This document shows positions 25,442 through 36,132 of a stretch of 64,000 nt of DNA, piece by piece (the first letter of the stretch is position 1; each line of letters opens with the position of its first letter). Both the position numbers and the translations under genes were made by a program. The notes beneath the pieces were generated by a model. It was not told where the DNA came from and did not search any database. It saw only the letters and a list, made by a program, of their open reading frames with translations. This stretch comes from Candidatus Cacconaster stercorequi (GTDB lineage Bacteria; Bacillota; Clostridia; Oscillospirales; Oscillospiraceae): positions 1 to 64,000 of the forward strand of contig JAGHUH010000021.1 of NCBI GenBank assembly GCA_018064925.1. The letters run 5' to 3'.

Positions 25442-25486
25442 TTTTCCACAGATTTTCCACATATGTTTTCCACATTTTGTGGATAA
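25442..25486. promoter_or_regulatory. Cluster of four DnaA-box-like sites
   Basis: TTTTCCACA occurs at 25442-25450, 25453-25461 and 25466-25474, and the exact DnaA box TTATCCACA lies on the minus strand at 25486-25478. Centre spacing is 11-13 bp, about one helical turn. The three direct sites differ from the consensus at one base. There is no dnaA or dnaN nearby, so this is not the replication origin. Confidence 0.55.
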
Positions 25487-25528
25487 CCTTTTATGGAAGT
25501 GAAAAACAGCTTCGTCTGCACACAAAAA

Positions 25529-25558
25529 GAGAACCGCAGGGGTTGGCTGCGGCTCTCC
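25529..25558 (-). terminator. Terminator of the glycogen operon
   Basis: GAGAGCCGCAG and CTGCGGTTCTC form the stem on the minus strand (one G-T pair), followed by TTTTTGTG. It lies 28 bp after the glgP stop. Confidence 0.82.
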
Positions 25559-25585
25559 GGTAAACATCATATTCCCTTCACACCA

Positions 25586-28006
25586 TCACTTCTTATACGG
25601 CACATGCCAGATGGTGTCGGCGTACTCCGCCACGGCACGGTCGGCGGCAAATACACCGCTGCGGGCGATATTGCGCAGGCTCATGGCGTTCCACGCGGCG
25701 CGGTTGGCGTAGGTGTCCACCATGCGCTGCTCCGCCGCGGCATACGAGGGCAGATCCGCCAGAAGCATATACTGATCCGCCATGCCGCCCTCACCGAACA
25801 GCAGCCGGCGGAACAGGTCATCGTAGCTGATGCCGTCGCCAAAGCCGGTTTTCAGCATATCCAGACACCGACTCAGCATGGGATCGCGCTCATACAGCAG
25901 GCGGGGATCGTAGCTCTGGCGCAGGCGCGCCACCTCGTCGGCGCGAAGACCGAACAGGAACATATTCTCATCCCCCAGCACCTGGTGCATCTCCACATTG
26001 GCACCGTCCAGCGTGCCCACCGTCAGGGCGCCGTTCATCATGAACTTCATGTTGCCGGTGCCGCTGGCCTCCTTGCCGGCGGTGGAGATCTGCTGGCTCA
26101 CCTCACTGGCGGGCATCAGCATCTCCGCCAACGACACGCGGTAGTTCTCCAGAAAGACCACTTGCAGCTTATCTTTGCAGATGGGATCGCTGTTGATCTG
26201 GCGGGACAGGGAGTTGATGAGCTGGATGATCCGCTTGGCCACGCCGTAGCCCGGTGCGGCCTTGGCGCCGAACAGGAAGGTATGGGGCGTGAAGTCCATA
26301 TCGGGATCGTCCTGCAGCTGCTGATACAGGCAGATGATATGCAGGACATTCAAAAGCTGACGCTTATATTCATGCAGGCGCTTCACCTGCACATCGAAGA
26401 TGGCGTCGGTATTCAGCACCACGCCCTGCTGCCGCTTGGCCCACGAAGCAAAGCGGCGCTTATTCTCCCGCTTGATCTCCTCCAGACGCTGCTGCGCGGC
26501 GGCGTCATCGGCAAAGTCGTCCAGCTTCCGCAGGGCCTCCGGGTGGCGCAGGTAATCGTCGCCGCCGGTGAGGTCACGGATCAGGCCGTCCAGACCGGGG
26601 TTCACCTGGGCAAGCCAGCGGCGGTGATCCACGCCGTTGGTGACATTTTTGAACTTCTCCGGCTCCATCTCCGCCGCCTCGCGGAACACATCATGGCGCA
26701 GGATGTCGCTGTGCAGCGCGCTGACGCCGTTCACCGCCATGCCGCCGGCAATGCACAGATTGGCCATGCGCACGCCGCCGTCCCAGATGATGGCCAGACG
26801 CTCGGTCTTATGAGGATCGTGGTAGAAATCCTCCACCTTCGCCTGCCAGCGGTGGGCGATCTCCGTTAAAATCTGCCACACACGGGGCAGCAGACGCTCA
26901 AAAAGCTGCTGGGGCCAGCACTCCAACGCCTCGGCCAGCACGGTATGGTTGGTGTAGGCCACGGAGTGGGTGGTGATGTGCCACGCCTCGTCCCAGCTCA
27001 TGCCGGCATCGTCCATCAGAATACGCATCAGCTCCGGGATCACCAGCGCCGGATGGGTATCGTTGATCTGGATGACATTCTTCTCGTGGAAGTTGGACAG
27101 GGTGCCGAAGGCCTGAATGTGCTGACGGGTGATGGACTGCACCGTGGCGCTGACGAAGAAATACTGCTGCCTAAGGCGCAGGGACTTGCCCTCGTAGTGA
27201 TTGTCCTCGGGATAGAGGATCTTGGAGATGGCATCGGCCATGGTGCGCTCCTGGGCGGCCTTCAGGTACTCGCCCTGATTGAACAGCTTCATGTCCACGC
27301 TCTGGGGGCTCTTGGCCTCCCACAGGCGCAGGGTGTTCACATGGTCGGTATCGTAGCCCGCCACCACCATGTCGTTGGGCACGGCCAGCACACGGGTATA
27401 GTCCTCATGCAGCACCATCAGGTGACCGTTATCCCAGTAGGTGCGGACGGTGCCGCCGAAGCGCACCTCCTCCGTCTCCTGGGGACGGGGCAGCAGCCAC
27501 GCACCGCCCAGATCCTTCCAGTCGTCGGGCAGCTCCACCTGCTGACCCTCCACGATCTTCTGGCGGAAGATGCCCAGCTCATAGCAGATGGAATAGCCGG
27601 CGGCGGGGATCTCCAGCGTGGTCAGGCTGTCCAGATAGCAGGCCGCCAGACGGCCCAGACCGCCGTTGCCCAGTCCCGCGTCCGGCTCCATGTCAAAGAG
27701 GTCACCCGGGCGGAAGCCCAGCTCCTCCACGGCACGGAACAGCGCCTCGCCCAGTCCCAGATTGAAGGCGTTTTTCATCAGGCTGCGGCCCATGAGGAAC
27801 TCCAGCGACAGGTAATGCACCTTGCGTCTGCCCTGCTGCAGATTGCTCTGGCGGGTGTCTGCGGCGTGCTCGGCCATGATGTCCCGCAGCACCAGTGCAC
27901 AGGCCTTGAGCATCTCACCGTCGCTGGCCTGCTGCGCGTTGCAGCCGTAATTGATGCGCAGCTTGCGGACGATGGCGTCCTTGAGTTGTTGGGTGGAATA
28001 GGTCAT
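25586..28006 (-). CDS. glgP: Glycogen/starch phosphorylase
   Basis: Glycogen phosphorylase releases glucose-1-phosphate from alpha-1,4-glucan ends using PLP. The 806-residue protein has the expected length, FLMGRSLMKNAFNLG, GNGGLGRLAACYLDS, and the PLP lysine region EASGTGNMKFMMNGALTVGT. ATG 28006 is preceded by AAGGAG at ten bases; the in-frame open region upstream overlaps glgA and is not conserved. It is the last gene of the glgBCDAP operon, giving the cell both synthesis and breakdown in one transcript. Confidence 0.96.
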   Translation of the reverse strand: MTYSTQQLKDAIVRKLRINYGCNAQQASDGEMLKACALVLRDIMAEHAADTRQSNLQQGRRKVHYLSLEFLMGRSLMKNAFNLGLGEALFRAVEELGFRPGDLFDMEPDAGLGNGGLGRLAACYLDSLTTLEIPAAGYSICYELGIFRQKIVEGQQVELPDDWKDLGGAWLLPRPQETEEVRFGGTVRTYWDNGHLMVLHEDYTRVLAVPNDMVVAGYDTDHVNTLRLWEAKSPQSVDMKLFNQGEYLKAAQERTMADAISKILYPEDNHYEGKSLRLRQQYFFVSATVQSITRQHIQAFGTLSNFHEKNVIQINDTHPALVIPELMRILMDDAGMSWDEAWHITTHSVAYTNHTVLAEALECWPQQLFERLLPRVWQILTEIAHRWQAKVEDFYHDPHKTERLAIIWDGGVRMANLCIAGGMAVNGVSALHSDILRHDVFREAAEMEPEKFKNVTNGVDHRRWLAQVNPGLDGLIRDLTGGDDYLRHPEALRKLDDFADDAAAQQRLEEIKRENKRRFASWAKRQQGVVLNTDAIFDVQVKRLHEYKRQLLNVLHIICLYQQLQDDPDMDFTPHTFLFGAKAAPGYGVAKRIIQLINSLSRQINSDPICKDKLQVVFLENYRVSLAEMLMPASEVSQQISTAGKEASGTGNMKFMMNGALTVGTLDGANVEMHQVLGDENMFLFGLRADEVARLRQSYDPRLLYERDPMLSRCLDMLKTGFGDGISYDDLFRRLLFGEGGMADQYMLLADLPSYAAAEQRMVDTYANRAAWNAMSLRNIARSGVFAADRAVAEYADTIWHVPYKK

Positions 28007-28038
28007 ATCGGGTATTCTCCTTGTTGTTGGATAGATCG

Positions 28039-29463
28039 TTACAGTTCGCGGTAGATCCTGCGGTACGCCTCGGCGCTTCGATTCCATGTGAAATCGTCCC
28101 GCATCCCAACGCCCTGCACGGCGGCGTAGCCGACGGGATTGTACCGATACAGCGCCACCGCCTGACACACCACGGACAGCATATCCGCGGCGCGGTATTC
28201 GGCAAACACGAAGCCGTTGCCCCGCTGCCCCAGCTGGCAGGAGTGAACGGTATCGTTCAGGCCGCCGGTCTGGCGCACGATGGGTACCGTGCCGTAGCGC
28301 ATGGCGATCATCTGGCTCAAACCGCAGGGCTCACTTTTTGACGGCATCAGAAACAGGTCACACCCGGCGTAGGCCCGCCGCGCCAGCGCGTCGGCATAGC
28401 CGATATAGGCGCAAAGACGGCCGGGATACCGCCTCTGCGCATCACGGAAGAAGTCCTCGAACCGCTTGTCGCCCTGTCCCAGCACCACAAGCTGCACGCC
28501 GTTTTCCATGATGCCATCCAGTGCCTCGCACACCAGATCCAGTCCTTTATGCCCCACCAGACGGCTGATCATGCCGATGAGGGGGGTGTCCGGCTCCACG
28601 GCCAGTCCCAGCTCCTTTTGCAGCGCCGCCTTGCACGCGGCCTTGCCGCCCAGATCGGAGGCGCTGAAGCGCTCGGGGATGACCCCGTCCTGCGCCGGAT
28701 CATAGCTTTGGGTGTCGATGCCGTTGAGCACGCCGTGGAGCTTATCGCCGATGAGGTGGATGATCTGCTCCATGCCGTGGGCATAGGCGGCGTCGTGAAG
28801 CTGACGGGCGTAGGTGGGACTGACGGTGGTGACGGCGTCGGAGCACAGCAGCGCCGCCTTGAGCACGTTCACATCGCCGTCCATCTGCAAGGTACCGTCA
28901 TCGTACCAGCCGTGGTGCAGACCCAGCAGATCCTCCACGGTATCGGCGCCCATGCGGCCCTGGTACTCGATATTATGGATGGTAAACACGGTTTTGATGC
29001 GCCGCAGGACATCCCAGCGGCAGGCATCGTCCCGCAGATACACGCTGACGAGGGCAGTCTGCCAGTCGTTGCAGTGGATCACATCGGGCATGGTGTCCAG
29101 ATGGGGCAGCAGCGCCACAACGGCACGGGAGAAGAAGGCGAAACGCTCGCCGTCGTCATATTCGCCGTAGAGCTTATCGCGCTTGAAGTAGTGCTCGTTG
29201 TCCACAAAGTACCATGTCACGCCCTGATATTGCAGGGAAAAGAGGCCGCAGTATTCGTGGCGCCAGCTCAAATCCACATAGATATACTTGCGGAAGGTCA
29301 TCTGACAGCGCCATTTTTCACCGATCTGACCGTAAAGCGGCAAGATCACCGCCACATTGTCGCCGCCGGCGGCCAATGCCGGGGGCAGACTGCCCACCAC
29401 ATCGGCCAGACCGCCGGTCTTGCAGAAGGGAACCGCCTCGCTGGCGGCAAAAAGGATATTCAT
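28039..29463 (-). CDS. glgA: Glycogen synthase (ADP-glucose)
   Basis: Glycogen synthase of family GT5 elongates alpha-1,4-glucan from ADP-glucose. The 474-residue protein has the N-terminal ADP-glucose motif KTGGLADVVGSLPPAL and C-terminal SKSEPCGLSQMIAMRYGTVPIVRQTGGL, split here as the conserved catalytic EX7E region. AGGAG stands seven bases before the ATG. Spacing to glgP is 32 bp and to glgD 46 bp. Confidence 0.96.
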   Translation of the reverse strand: MNILFAASEAVPFCKTGGLADVVGSLPPALAAGGDNVAVILPLYGQIGEKWRCQMTFRKYIYVDLSWRHEYCGLFSLQYQGVTWYFVDNEHYFKRDKLYGEYDDGERFAFFSRAVVALLPHLDTMPDVIHCNDWQTALVSVYLRDDACRWDVLRRIKTVFTIHNIEYQGRMGADTVEDLLGLHHGWYDDGTLQMDGDVNVLKAALLCSDAVTTVSPTYARQLHDAAYAHGMEQIIHLIGDKLHGVLNGIDTQSYDPAQDGVIPERFSASDLGGKAACKAALQKELGLAVEPDTPLIGMISRLVGHKGLDLVCEALDGIMENGVQLVVLGQGDKRFEDFFRDAQRRYPGRLCAYIGYADALARRAYAGCDLFLMPSKSEPCGLSQMIAMRYGTVPIVRQTGGLNDTVHSCQLGQRGNGFVFAEYRAADMLSVVCQAVALYRYNPVGYAAVQGVGMRDDFTWNRSAEAYRRIYREL

Positions 29464-29509
29464 ACGCTTGCTCCTGTCGGGATAATTTTCTCTCTATTCC
29501 GCGCGGCGC

Positions 29510-30616
29510 TTACACCACGCTGTTCTTGGCGATGACCATGGGATAGACAGGACTGCCCATCAGCGTCTGGTCACCGTTGATGACCGCGTTCTTGTCACAG
29601 ATCACATGGCGCACCGATGCGCCGCTGCGAATGACGGTGCCGTCGAACAGCACACAGTTCTCCACCACCGCCCCCGGCTCCACACTCACCCGTCCGAAGA
29701 TGATGCTGTTTCGGACGCTGCCCTGAATGCTGCAGCTGTCGGCCACCAGTGAATTGACGCATTCCCCGCTGGGGTCCACATAGCTGCTGGGGCCGCCGCG
29801 GTCACGCCCCAGAATGGGACGGGCAGCATCGAAAAGCTGCCGGCGAACCTCCGGCTGCAGCAGATCCATGCTGTGCTCATAGTAGCTGCGGACAGAGTCG
29901 ATGCGCTGGGCGTACCCCTCCCACACATAGGCGTGGAGGTGCAGTCCGCCGTCCTGCAGGATATGGTGGCGGAAGCTGTAGCGGTTATGCGCCACGCACT
30001 CGCTCACCAGACGGATCAGCAGATCGGTGCGCAGGATATACAAATTCAGCCCCCGCAGCCCCTCCGGCTTTTCCACGCGGTAGGCGGTGTCCACGATGCG
30101 GCCGTCGGCGTCGGTGCGGAAATAGATCTCGTCCGTCCGGCCGGGACGGGAGGTACACACGGCGGTGAGGTCTGCGCCGGAGCGGAGGTGCTCATGCAGC
30201 ACATCCTCCAGCGGCAGATTGATGATGAGGTCGCTGTCGGAGAGCACCACATAGTCCTGCCGGATCTCCTTCAGGTAGTCCATCACGCAGCCCAGCGCCT
30301 CCACCTTGCCCCGGAAGCGTCCGTCGCCGCCGCGGCTCTCGGTGTAGGCAAAGGCGGGCAGCAGGCGCAGACCGCCGCGGTTGCGGCTGAGGTCCCATGT
30401 CTTGCCGGTGCCCAGATGATCCAGCATACTCTGGCACTTGCCGTGCATGATCACGCCCACATCCTGAATGCCGGCGTTGACCATGTTGGAGAGCATGAAG
30501 TCCACCACCCGGTAGTTGCCGCCGAAGGGGAGGGAGCCGTGGATGCGCTGGGTCGTCAGCTCCCGCAGCTCGTTGTCCTTTTCATAGGAAAAAATGATAC
30601 CGTGCATCTCGTTCAT
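29510..30616 (-). CDS. glgD: Glucose-1-phosphate adenylyltransferase regulatory subunit GlgD
   Basis: GlgD is the second, non-catalytic or low-activity subunit of ADP-glucose pyrophosphorylase in Firmicutes, forming a hetero-oligomer with GlgC. The 368-residue protein has a degenerate nucleotidyltransferase domain beginning MHGIIFSYEKDNELRELT, without the GGQGSRL loop that GlgC shows, and a left-handed beta-helix C terminus (CSIQGSVRNSIIFGRVSVEPG). GGAGG lies seven bases before the ATG, 12 bp after glgC. Confidence 0.94.
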   Translation of the reverse strand: MNEMHGIIFSYEKDNELRELTTQRIHGSLPFGGNYRVVDFMLSNMVNAGIQDVGVIMHGKCQSMLDHLGTGKTWDLSRNRGGLRLLPAFAYTESRGGDGRFRGKVEALGCVMDYLKEIRQDYVVLSDSDLIINLPLEDVLHEHLRSGADLTAVCTSRPGRTDEIYFRTDADGRIVDTAYRVEKPEGLRGLNLYILRTDLLIRLVSECVAHNRYSFRHHILQDGGLHLHAYVWEGYAQRIDSVRSYYEHSMDLLQPEVRRQLFDAARPILGRDRGGPSSYVDPSGECVNSLVADSCSIQGSVRNSIIFGRVSVEPGAVVENCVLFDGTVIRSGASVRHVICDKNAVINGDQTLMGSPVYPMVIAKNSVV

Positions 30617-30628
30617 GGTATCGCCTCC

Positions 30629-31828
<1,200 letters not shown>

Positions 31829-31874
31829 CGAAACGACCTTCCTTTCCTCTTGCGTAACGGGATTGGTGGTATTG

Positions 31875-33725
31875 TCAACGGGCGGCTGCCGTGCAGCCGC
31901 GTTCCTGTGTTTTCTCCAGAATGACCGCACCCAGCGGCGGGATGCGGACGGAGATGGATTGATCGTAGCCGTGGGACGGGGTGTCCTCCACGCCGATCAG
32001 ACCATCGTTGGTGACGCCGGTGCCGCCCCAGCGCGCCTCATCGGTGTTGCACACCTCTCGGTAGCCATCCGCCGCCGGAACGCCAAAGCGGTAATTCTCC
32101 CACGCCGACGGGGCAAAATTCACCGCGCAGATCAGCTCGTTCCCCTGCCGGTCACGGCGGGAGAACACGATGACATTGCTGCTTTTGTCGTCCGCCACGA
32201 TCCACGAAAAACCGTCCCAGTTCCGATCGTTTTCCCAGAGTGGGGGATGGGCGCGGTAAAAGTGATTGAGGTGCCGGATGCAGTCATGGGTGGCGGCACA
32301 GGCAGGATCGTCCAGCAGATACCAGTCCAACTGCCCGGCAAAGTCCCACTCGTGCCATTGGCCCAGCTCCGCGCCCATAAAGGACAGCACCTTGCCGGGA
32401 TGGCAGAGCATATACGCCCAGAAGCTCCGGACGCCGGCGAGCTGACAGCGATCATCTCCGGGCATCTTGCCCCGGAGCGAGCCCTTCATATGCACCACCT
32501 CGTCATGGCTGACGGGCAGTACGAAATTCTCGGAAAAGGCGTACATCATGGAAAAGGTGATGTCCCGGTGGTGATGCTGGCGGAAAAACGGATCCATTTT
32601 CAGATAGTGGCACACATCGTTCATCCAGCCCATGTTCCACTTCATGCTGAAGCCCAGACCACCCTCCGACACCGGAGCGGTGACGCCGGGCCACGCGGTG
32701 GATTCCTCCGCGGCGGTGAGGGCGCCAAGGTCGTGGCACATGGTGTTCATTTCCTGCAAAAAGGCGATGGCCTCCTCGTTTTCCCGTCCGCCGAAGCGGT
32801 TGGGCCGCCACTCACAGCGGTCATAGTCCAGATACAGCATGGACGCCACCGCATCCACCCGCAATGCGTCAATGTGATACTCCCGGATCCACCAGGCGGC
32901 AGAGGACAGCAGGAAGCTGCGCACCTCGCCCTTGCCGTAGTCAAACACCCGGGTGCCCCAGCCGCCGTGTTCCCACTTCAGAGGGTCGGCGTACTCGTAC
33001 AGGCAGGTGCCGTCCAACTCCATCAGGCCGTGGGCATCCTTGCAAAAATGGGCGCCCACCCAGTCCAAAATCACGCCGATGCCCGCTTGGTGCAGGCGAT
33101 CCACCAGATATTTGAAGTCGTGGGGCGTGCCGTAGCGGGAGGTGGGGGCGAAGTAGCCGGTGCATTGATAGCCCCAACTGTCGTCCAGGGGATACTCCGT
33201 CACCGGCAGCAGCTCCACATAGTGATACCCCATGTCCCGGACATAGTCCGCCAGCGCATCGGCACTCTCGCGGTAGCTGTAAAAGTCGCCGTTGTCCTTA
33301 CGCCGCCAGGAGCCCAGATGCACCTCGTAGATGTTCATGGGATCGTCGGCACGGCGCTTTTGCACCTGCCACTGTTCGTCACCCCACGGATAGTCGCCCA
33401 TGTCGTAGACCTTGCTGTTGGTCTCCGGTCGGGTGGCGGCATGAAAGGCGTAGGGATCGGCCTTCCACCGCACCGTGCCGTCGGCGCCGTGGACGACATA
33501 TTTATACGCATCGTACTGCTTGGCCTGCGGCACGGTGATCTCCCACACGCCGTCACGGCAGGTCATGTCCTGCCCCTGCCAGCCGTTGAAGTCGCCGCAC
33601 AGCGCCACATGGCGGGCGTGGGGCGCCCACAGACGGAAGCAAAATCCCCCGCCGGGCGCGGGATGGGCACCGAAATATTCATAGCAGCGGTTCCATTGGC
33701 CGGCAAAAAAGCGTTCTCGATCCAT
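31875..33725 (-). CDS. glgB: 1,4-alpha-glucan branching enzyme
   Basis: Branching enzyme of family GH13_9 (616 residues) with an N-terminal CBM48 ([22 protein letters not shown]) and catalytic barrel: [15 protein letters not shown] (nucleophile Asp), [11 protein letters not shown] (general acid Glu) and [14 protein letters not shown] (transition-state stabiliser). The usual DWVPAHF reads DWVGAHF here. ATG 33725 has GAGG seven bases upstream and is preferred over an ATG seven codons earlier. It is the first gene of the glycogen operon, 110 bp below a near-consensus promoter. Confidence 0.95.
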   Translation of the reverse strand: MDRERFFAGQWNRCYEYFGAHPAPGGGFCFRLWAPHARHVALCGDFNGWQGQDMTCRDGVWEITVPQAKQYDAYKYVVHGADGTVRWKADPYAFHAATRPETNSKVYDMGDYPWGDEQWQVQKRRADDPMNIYEVHLGSWRRKDNGDFYSYRESADALADYVRDMGYHYVELLPVTEYPLDDSWGYQCTGYFAPTSRYGTPHDFKYLVDRLHQAGIGVILDWVGAHFCKDAHGLMELDGTCLYEYADPLKWEHGGWGTRVFDYGKGEVRSFLLSSAAWWIREYHIDALRVDAVASMLYLDYDRCEWRPNRFGGRENEEAIAFLQEMNTMCHDLGALTAAEESTAWPGVTAPVSEGGLGFSMKWNMGWMNDVCHYLKMDPFFRQHHHRDITFSMMYAFSENFVLPVSHDEVVHMKGSLRGKMPGDDRCQLAGVRSFWAYMLCHPGKVLSFMGAELGQWHEWDFAGQLDWYLLDDPACAATHDCIRHLNHFYRAHPPLWENDRNWDGFSWIVADDKSSNVIVFSRRDRQGNELICAVNFAPSAWENYRFGVPAADGYREVCNTDEARWGGTGVTNDGLIGVEDTPSHGYDQSISVRIPPLGAVILEKTQERGCTAAAR

Positions 33726-33809
33726 TTCGGCACCTCTCTTTCCCACAGGATACCACCGCCGTATCGTGAAAAAAGGCGACAGTACCCTTCATTTTATTGC
33801 GATACTTTT

Positions 33810-33838
33810 ATTTTATTCTCTTTCTCTCATACCGTCAA
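33810..33838 (-). promoter_or_regulatory. Promoter of the glgBCDAP operon
   Basis: TTGACG (33838-33833), 17 bp and TAAAAT (33815-33810) on the minus strand. The leader is about 80 bases, with no visible riboswitch. Confidence 0.72.
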
Positions 33839-33903
33839 GAAAGGCAAGGTGGTTTTTACCAAAAATGGTGCAGTTTTACAAAAATTCCACCGTCCGGTCA
33901 CAA

Positions 33904-33932
33904 AAAAAAGAGGGGACGCACCCCTCTTTTTT
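33904..33932 (-). terminator. Terminator of the ABC-ylmH-DUF896-xpaC operon
   Basis: AAGAGGGG-TGCG-TCCCCTCTT on the minus strand is followed by seven T. It starts within the stop codon of the last gene. Confidence 0.8.
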
Positions 33933-35118
33933 ATTCCTCCTCATAGGTCTGCGCGGCAGTACCACCGAGGCCGAAGTCCTCCTCCACGCTGGCGCTGTCA
34001 CGGCGGAGCATGGTCTCCATCACCCGGATGTCGCTGTCGATATCCATGGCCTCGTCCTGATACAGCTCGTCCAACTGCCGTTCAAAGCCCGCCACGATGC
34101 TGTCCATGGTCTTTTCGATCTTTTCCTTGGCCTGATTCAGATTGGTGCCGCTGACGCCCGCCTCCTCAAACTCGGCGTAGCTGTCCAGCAGCTTCTGGGT
34201 GGTGGGCAGGTAGTAGTTCAGAAATGTGGCGGCACGAACCTTTTTATCCGGCTCCGACTCCACGATGCGGAAAATGCGCCCGGCGATCTCCTCCAAGCGG
34301 TCGATCTTTTGCGACAGGACGGGATCAGCAATGCGGTCATTGGCCTCACGGATCTGCCGCAGAATGCCGGAATAGCCCTGTGCCGTCTCCGCCGGTGCCG
34401 TGGACGATGCGGCGCTCTTGTGGGATGCGGCAGACAGCGCCTCATACTGCGCGGCGGCCTCGGCGGTGCGGAACAGCATCCGCGACCCCAGATCCACATA
34501 GGCACCCTTGCCCCACATTCTCTTGTCGATCATGATCTCCAGATCGCGCTGCAGCTTCTTCTCCGACACCTCGGCGGCGCCGGCCAGACGCTCCAGCGAC
34601 ACGGACTTATTGCTGCCCGCCACGGACAGATACTTGGCAAAGCGGCGGGCGCGCCGGGTCATGCTCCGACTGCCCAGCAACAATCCGGCGCCGCCGGCCA
34701 TGAGGCCCACGGGATAGAACAGCTCCTCCAGCATCCACTGGGGATAGTTCAGATAAAAATGCAGATTGCTGCCCAGCAGACCCACGGTGGCCGCACCGCC
34801 CAGCGCCAGCAGGCCGATGCCGATCCACTTCATGATTTTGGCGCCTTTCCCCTCGTAGTGTGGGGTTTTTGTCACCTTTTTCAGCTTGTCGCCCACCTTG
34901 CTCCGCTTCTCCGTGCCGGAGGCGGCAGCCGGGGCGCTTTTGGCGGCGGACTTCTTCTTATCCTTGTCATCGGTGAGCTTGGAGATCAGCATGATCAGCC
35001 CGATGGGCCACAGACCCACGGCGAACAGTATGCCGATGAACACCCATGAGCCGATGTCGCTCTCCTTTTCCTGCTTTTTCGGATGCAGGTTTCCGCTCTC
35101 ATCGTAATAGTATCCCAT
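33931..35118 (-). CDS. XpaC-like (5-bromo-4-chloroindolyl phosphate hydrolysis family) membrane protein
   Basis: This 395-residue protein has two N-terminal transmembrane segments (SWVFIGILFAVGLWPIGLIM at about 24-43) and another pair near 95-150, then a cytoplasmic helical part ending in the XpaC-type domain ILRQIREANDRIADPVLSQKI...KVRAATFLNYYLPTTQKLLDSY. A Lys/Ala-rich linker joins the parts. In other Firmicutes xpaC sits beside telA; none is seen here. The biochemical role is not known. Its ATG overlaps the DUF896 stop (TGATG), so the genes are coupled. Confidence 0.75.
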   Translation of the reverse strand: MGYYYDESGNLHPKKQEKESDIGSWVFIGILFAVGLWPIGLIMLISKLTDDKDKKKSAAKSAPAAASGTEKRSKVGDKLKKVTKTPHYEGKGAKIMKWIGIGLLALGGAATVGLLGSNLHFYLNYPQWMLEELFYPVGLMAGGAGLLLGSRSMTRRARRFAKYLSVAGSNKSVSLERLAGAAEVSEKKLQRDLEIMIDKRMWGKGAYVDLGSRMLFRTAEAAAQYEALSAASHKSAASSTAPAETAQGYSGILRQIREANDRIADPVLSQKIDRLEEIAGRIFRIVESEPDKKVRAATFLNYYLPTTQKLLDSYAEFEEAGVSGTNLNQAKEKIEKTMDSIVAGFERQLDELYQDEAMDIDSDIRVMETMLRRDSASVEEDFGLGGTAAQTYEEE

Positions 35119-35333
35119 CAGGAAAAGTTCCCTCCCTTCGGCGTCAGCTTACGCTTGTTGCCCTTTCCGTCCACCACATAGGTGTGCTCCAGCTCATGGC
35201 GGAGATTTCCCACCACGGAGTCGATGTATTCCCGGCGCAGTACATCACGCTCGGCAATCTCCTCGGCGGTCAGTCCCTCCGCCTTGGCCTTGCGCGCCAG
35301 CTCGTTGATGCGGTCAATCTTCTTCTGATCCAT
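35118..35333 (-). CDS. DUF896 (YnzC-like) small protein
   Basis: This 71-residue protein is of the DUF896 family: MDQKKIDRINELARKAKAEG, LTAEEIAERDVLRREYIDSV and a basic C terminus. Members such as Bacillus YnzC are two-helix proteins, some linked to SOS or cell division, without a defined activity. GAGGAGGG precedes the ATG. It lies 13 bp after the ylmH-like gene. Confidence 0.85.
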   Translation of the reverse strand: MDQKKIDRINELARKAKAEGLTAEEIAERDVLRREYIDSVVGNLRHELEHTYVVDGKGNKRKLTPKGGNFS

Positions 35334-35346
35334 GTTGGGTCCCTCC

Positions 35347-36132
35347 TCAAATATATCGTTTCACGCAGATGGGAAACCGTCCCTTTCGGGTGGGCGCTCC
35401 CACGCTGCTCAATTTACATTTCCCCGCGCCGCGCACGGTGATGACATCCCCTGCTTCCACGGTGCGGTCTGCCTTACGGCACTCCGTCCAGTTGACCTCC
35501 ACCCGTCCCTGGGCAATGGCTTCGGCGGCTTTGGCGCGGCTGGTGGAAAAGCCGGTGGCCGCCACGCTGTCAAGCCGCAGGGATGCCACCGTGTCCCGGA
35601 TCTCACGGTACTGCTCCGGCGGCACCAGCAATTCGGTCAAGGGGATCACCTTCACCCGCAGAGGCGTACGCCCCGCGGCGCTCCACTGCTGCAATAGAAA
35701 CTCCGCCACGCCGCTTGCCACCAGTACATCGGCGCTTTCAGATGACACCAGAATGTCCCCGATGCTCCCGCGCGTCACACCAAGACCCATTAAGCTCCCC
35801 AGCAGGTCGCGGTGGGTGGGGGCCTTGTCGCCATGGTAGAAGCTGCAGCGCAGGGCGGTTACGGCGTCGCCGTCCGGTGCCTCCATCCAATCCGGCAGGA
35901 AATGGAGCTGGCGGCGTTCGGCGCTGTCATAGCCGCCGAAAAACACATCATTCTCTGCGCCCACGGTCTGCAGCAGCCGCTTGACTGCCGCCTGCTCATG
36001 GGGGGACAGAAACGCCGTGACAGTGGGGATATTCTGCCGCGCCGTCTGCTGCCACTTGTCCCACACATGACCCAGCAGCACGCGCTCCTCGCTGCTTTGG
36101 GCGGTGCTGTCCAATACGGTACGCTTATCCAT
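35347..36132 (-). CDS. YlmH-like S4-domain RNA-binding protein
   Basis: This 261-residue protein is of the YlmH family. An N-terminal region (FLSPHEQAAVKRLL...VFFGGYDSAERRQLHFLPDWM) leads to a middle domain with HRDLLGSLMGLGVTRGSIGDIL and a C-terminal S4 RNA-binding domain (SLRLDSVAATGFSTSRAKAAEAIAQGRVEVNW in parts). YlmH proteins usually sit in the division cluster with sepF and divIVA and bind ribosome/tRNA complexes; here it is instead behind an ABC transporter gene, overlapping it by eight bases. GGGAGG precedes the ATG. Confidence 0.88.
   Translation of the reverse strand: MDKRTVLDSTAQSSEERVLLGHVWDKWQQTARQNIPTVTAFLSPHEQAAVKRLLQTVGAENDVFFGGYDSAERRQLHFLPDWMEAPDGDAVTALRCSFYHGDKAPTHRDLLGSLMGLGVTRGSIGDILVSSESADVLVASGVAEFLLQQWSAAGRTPLRVKVIPLTELLVPPEQYREIRDTVASLRLDSVAATGFSTSRAKAAEAIAQGRVEVNWTECRKADRTVEAGDVITVRGAGKCKLSSVGAPTRKGRFPICVKRYI

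Noticed and set aside
25442..25486. Chromosomal or plasmid replication origin
   Set aside because: No dnaA, dnaN, rep gene or AT-rich unwinding region with adjacent origin genes is present.
25287..25502. Plus-strand ORF with NYNYN repeats as a gene
   Set aside because: No good ribosome site, a simple-sequence core, and it runs through the DnaA-box cluster.
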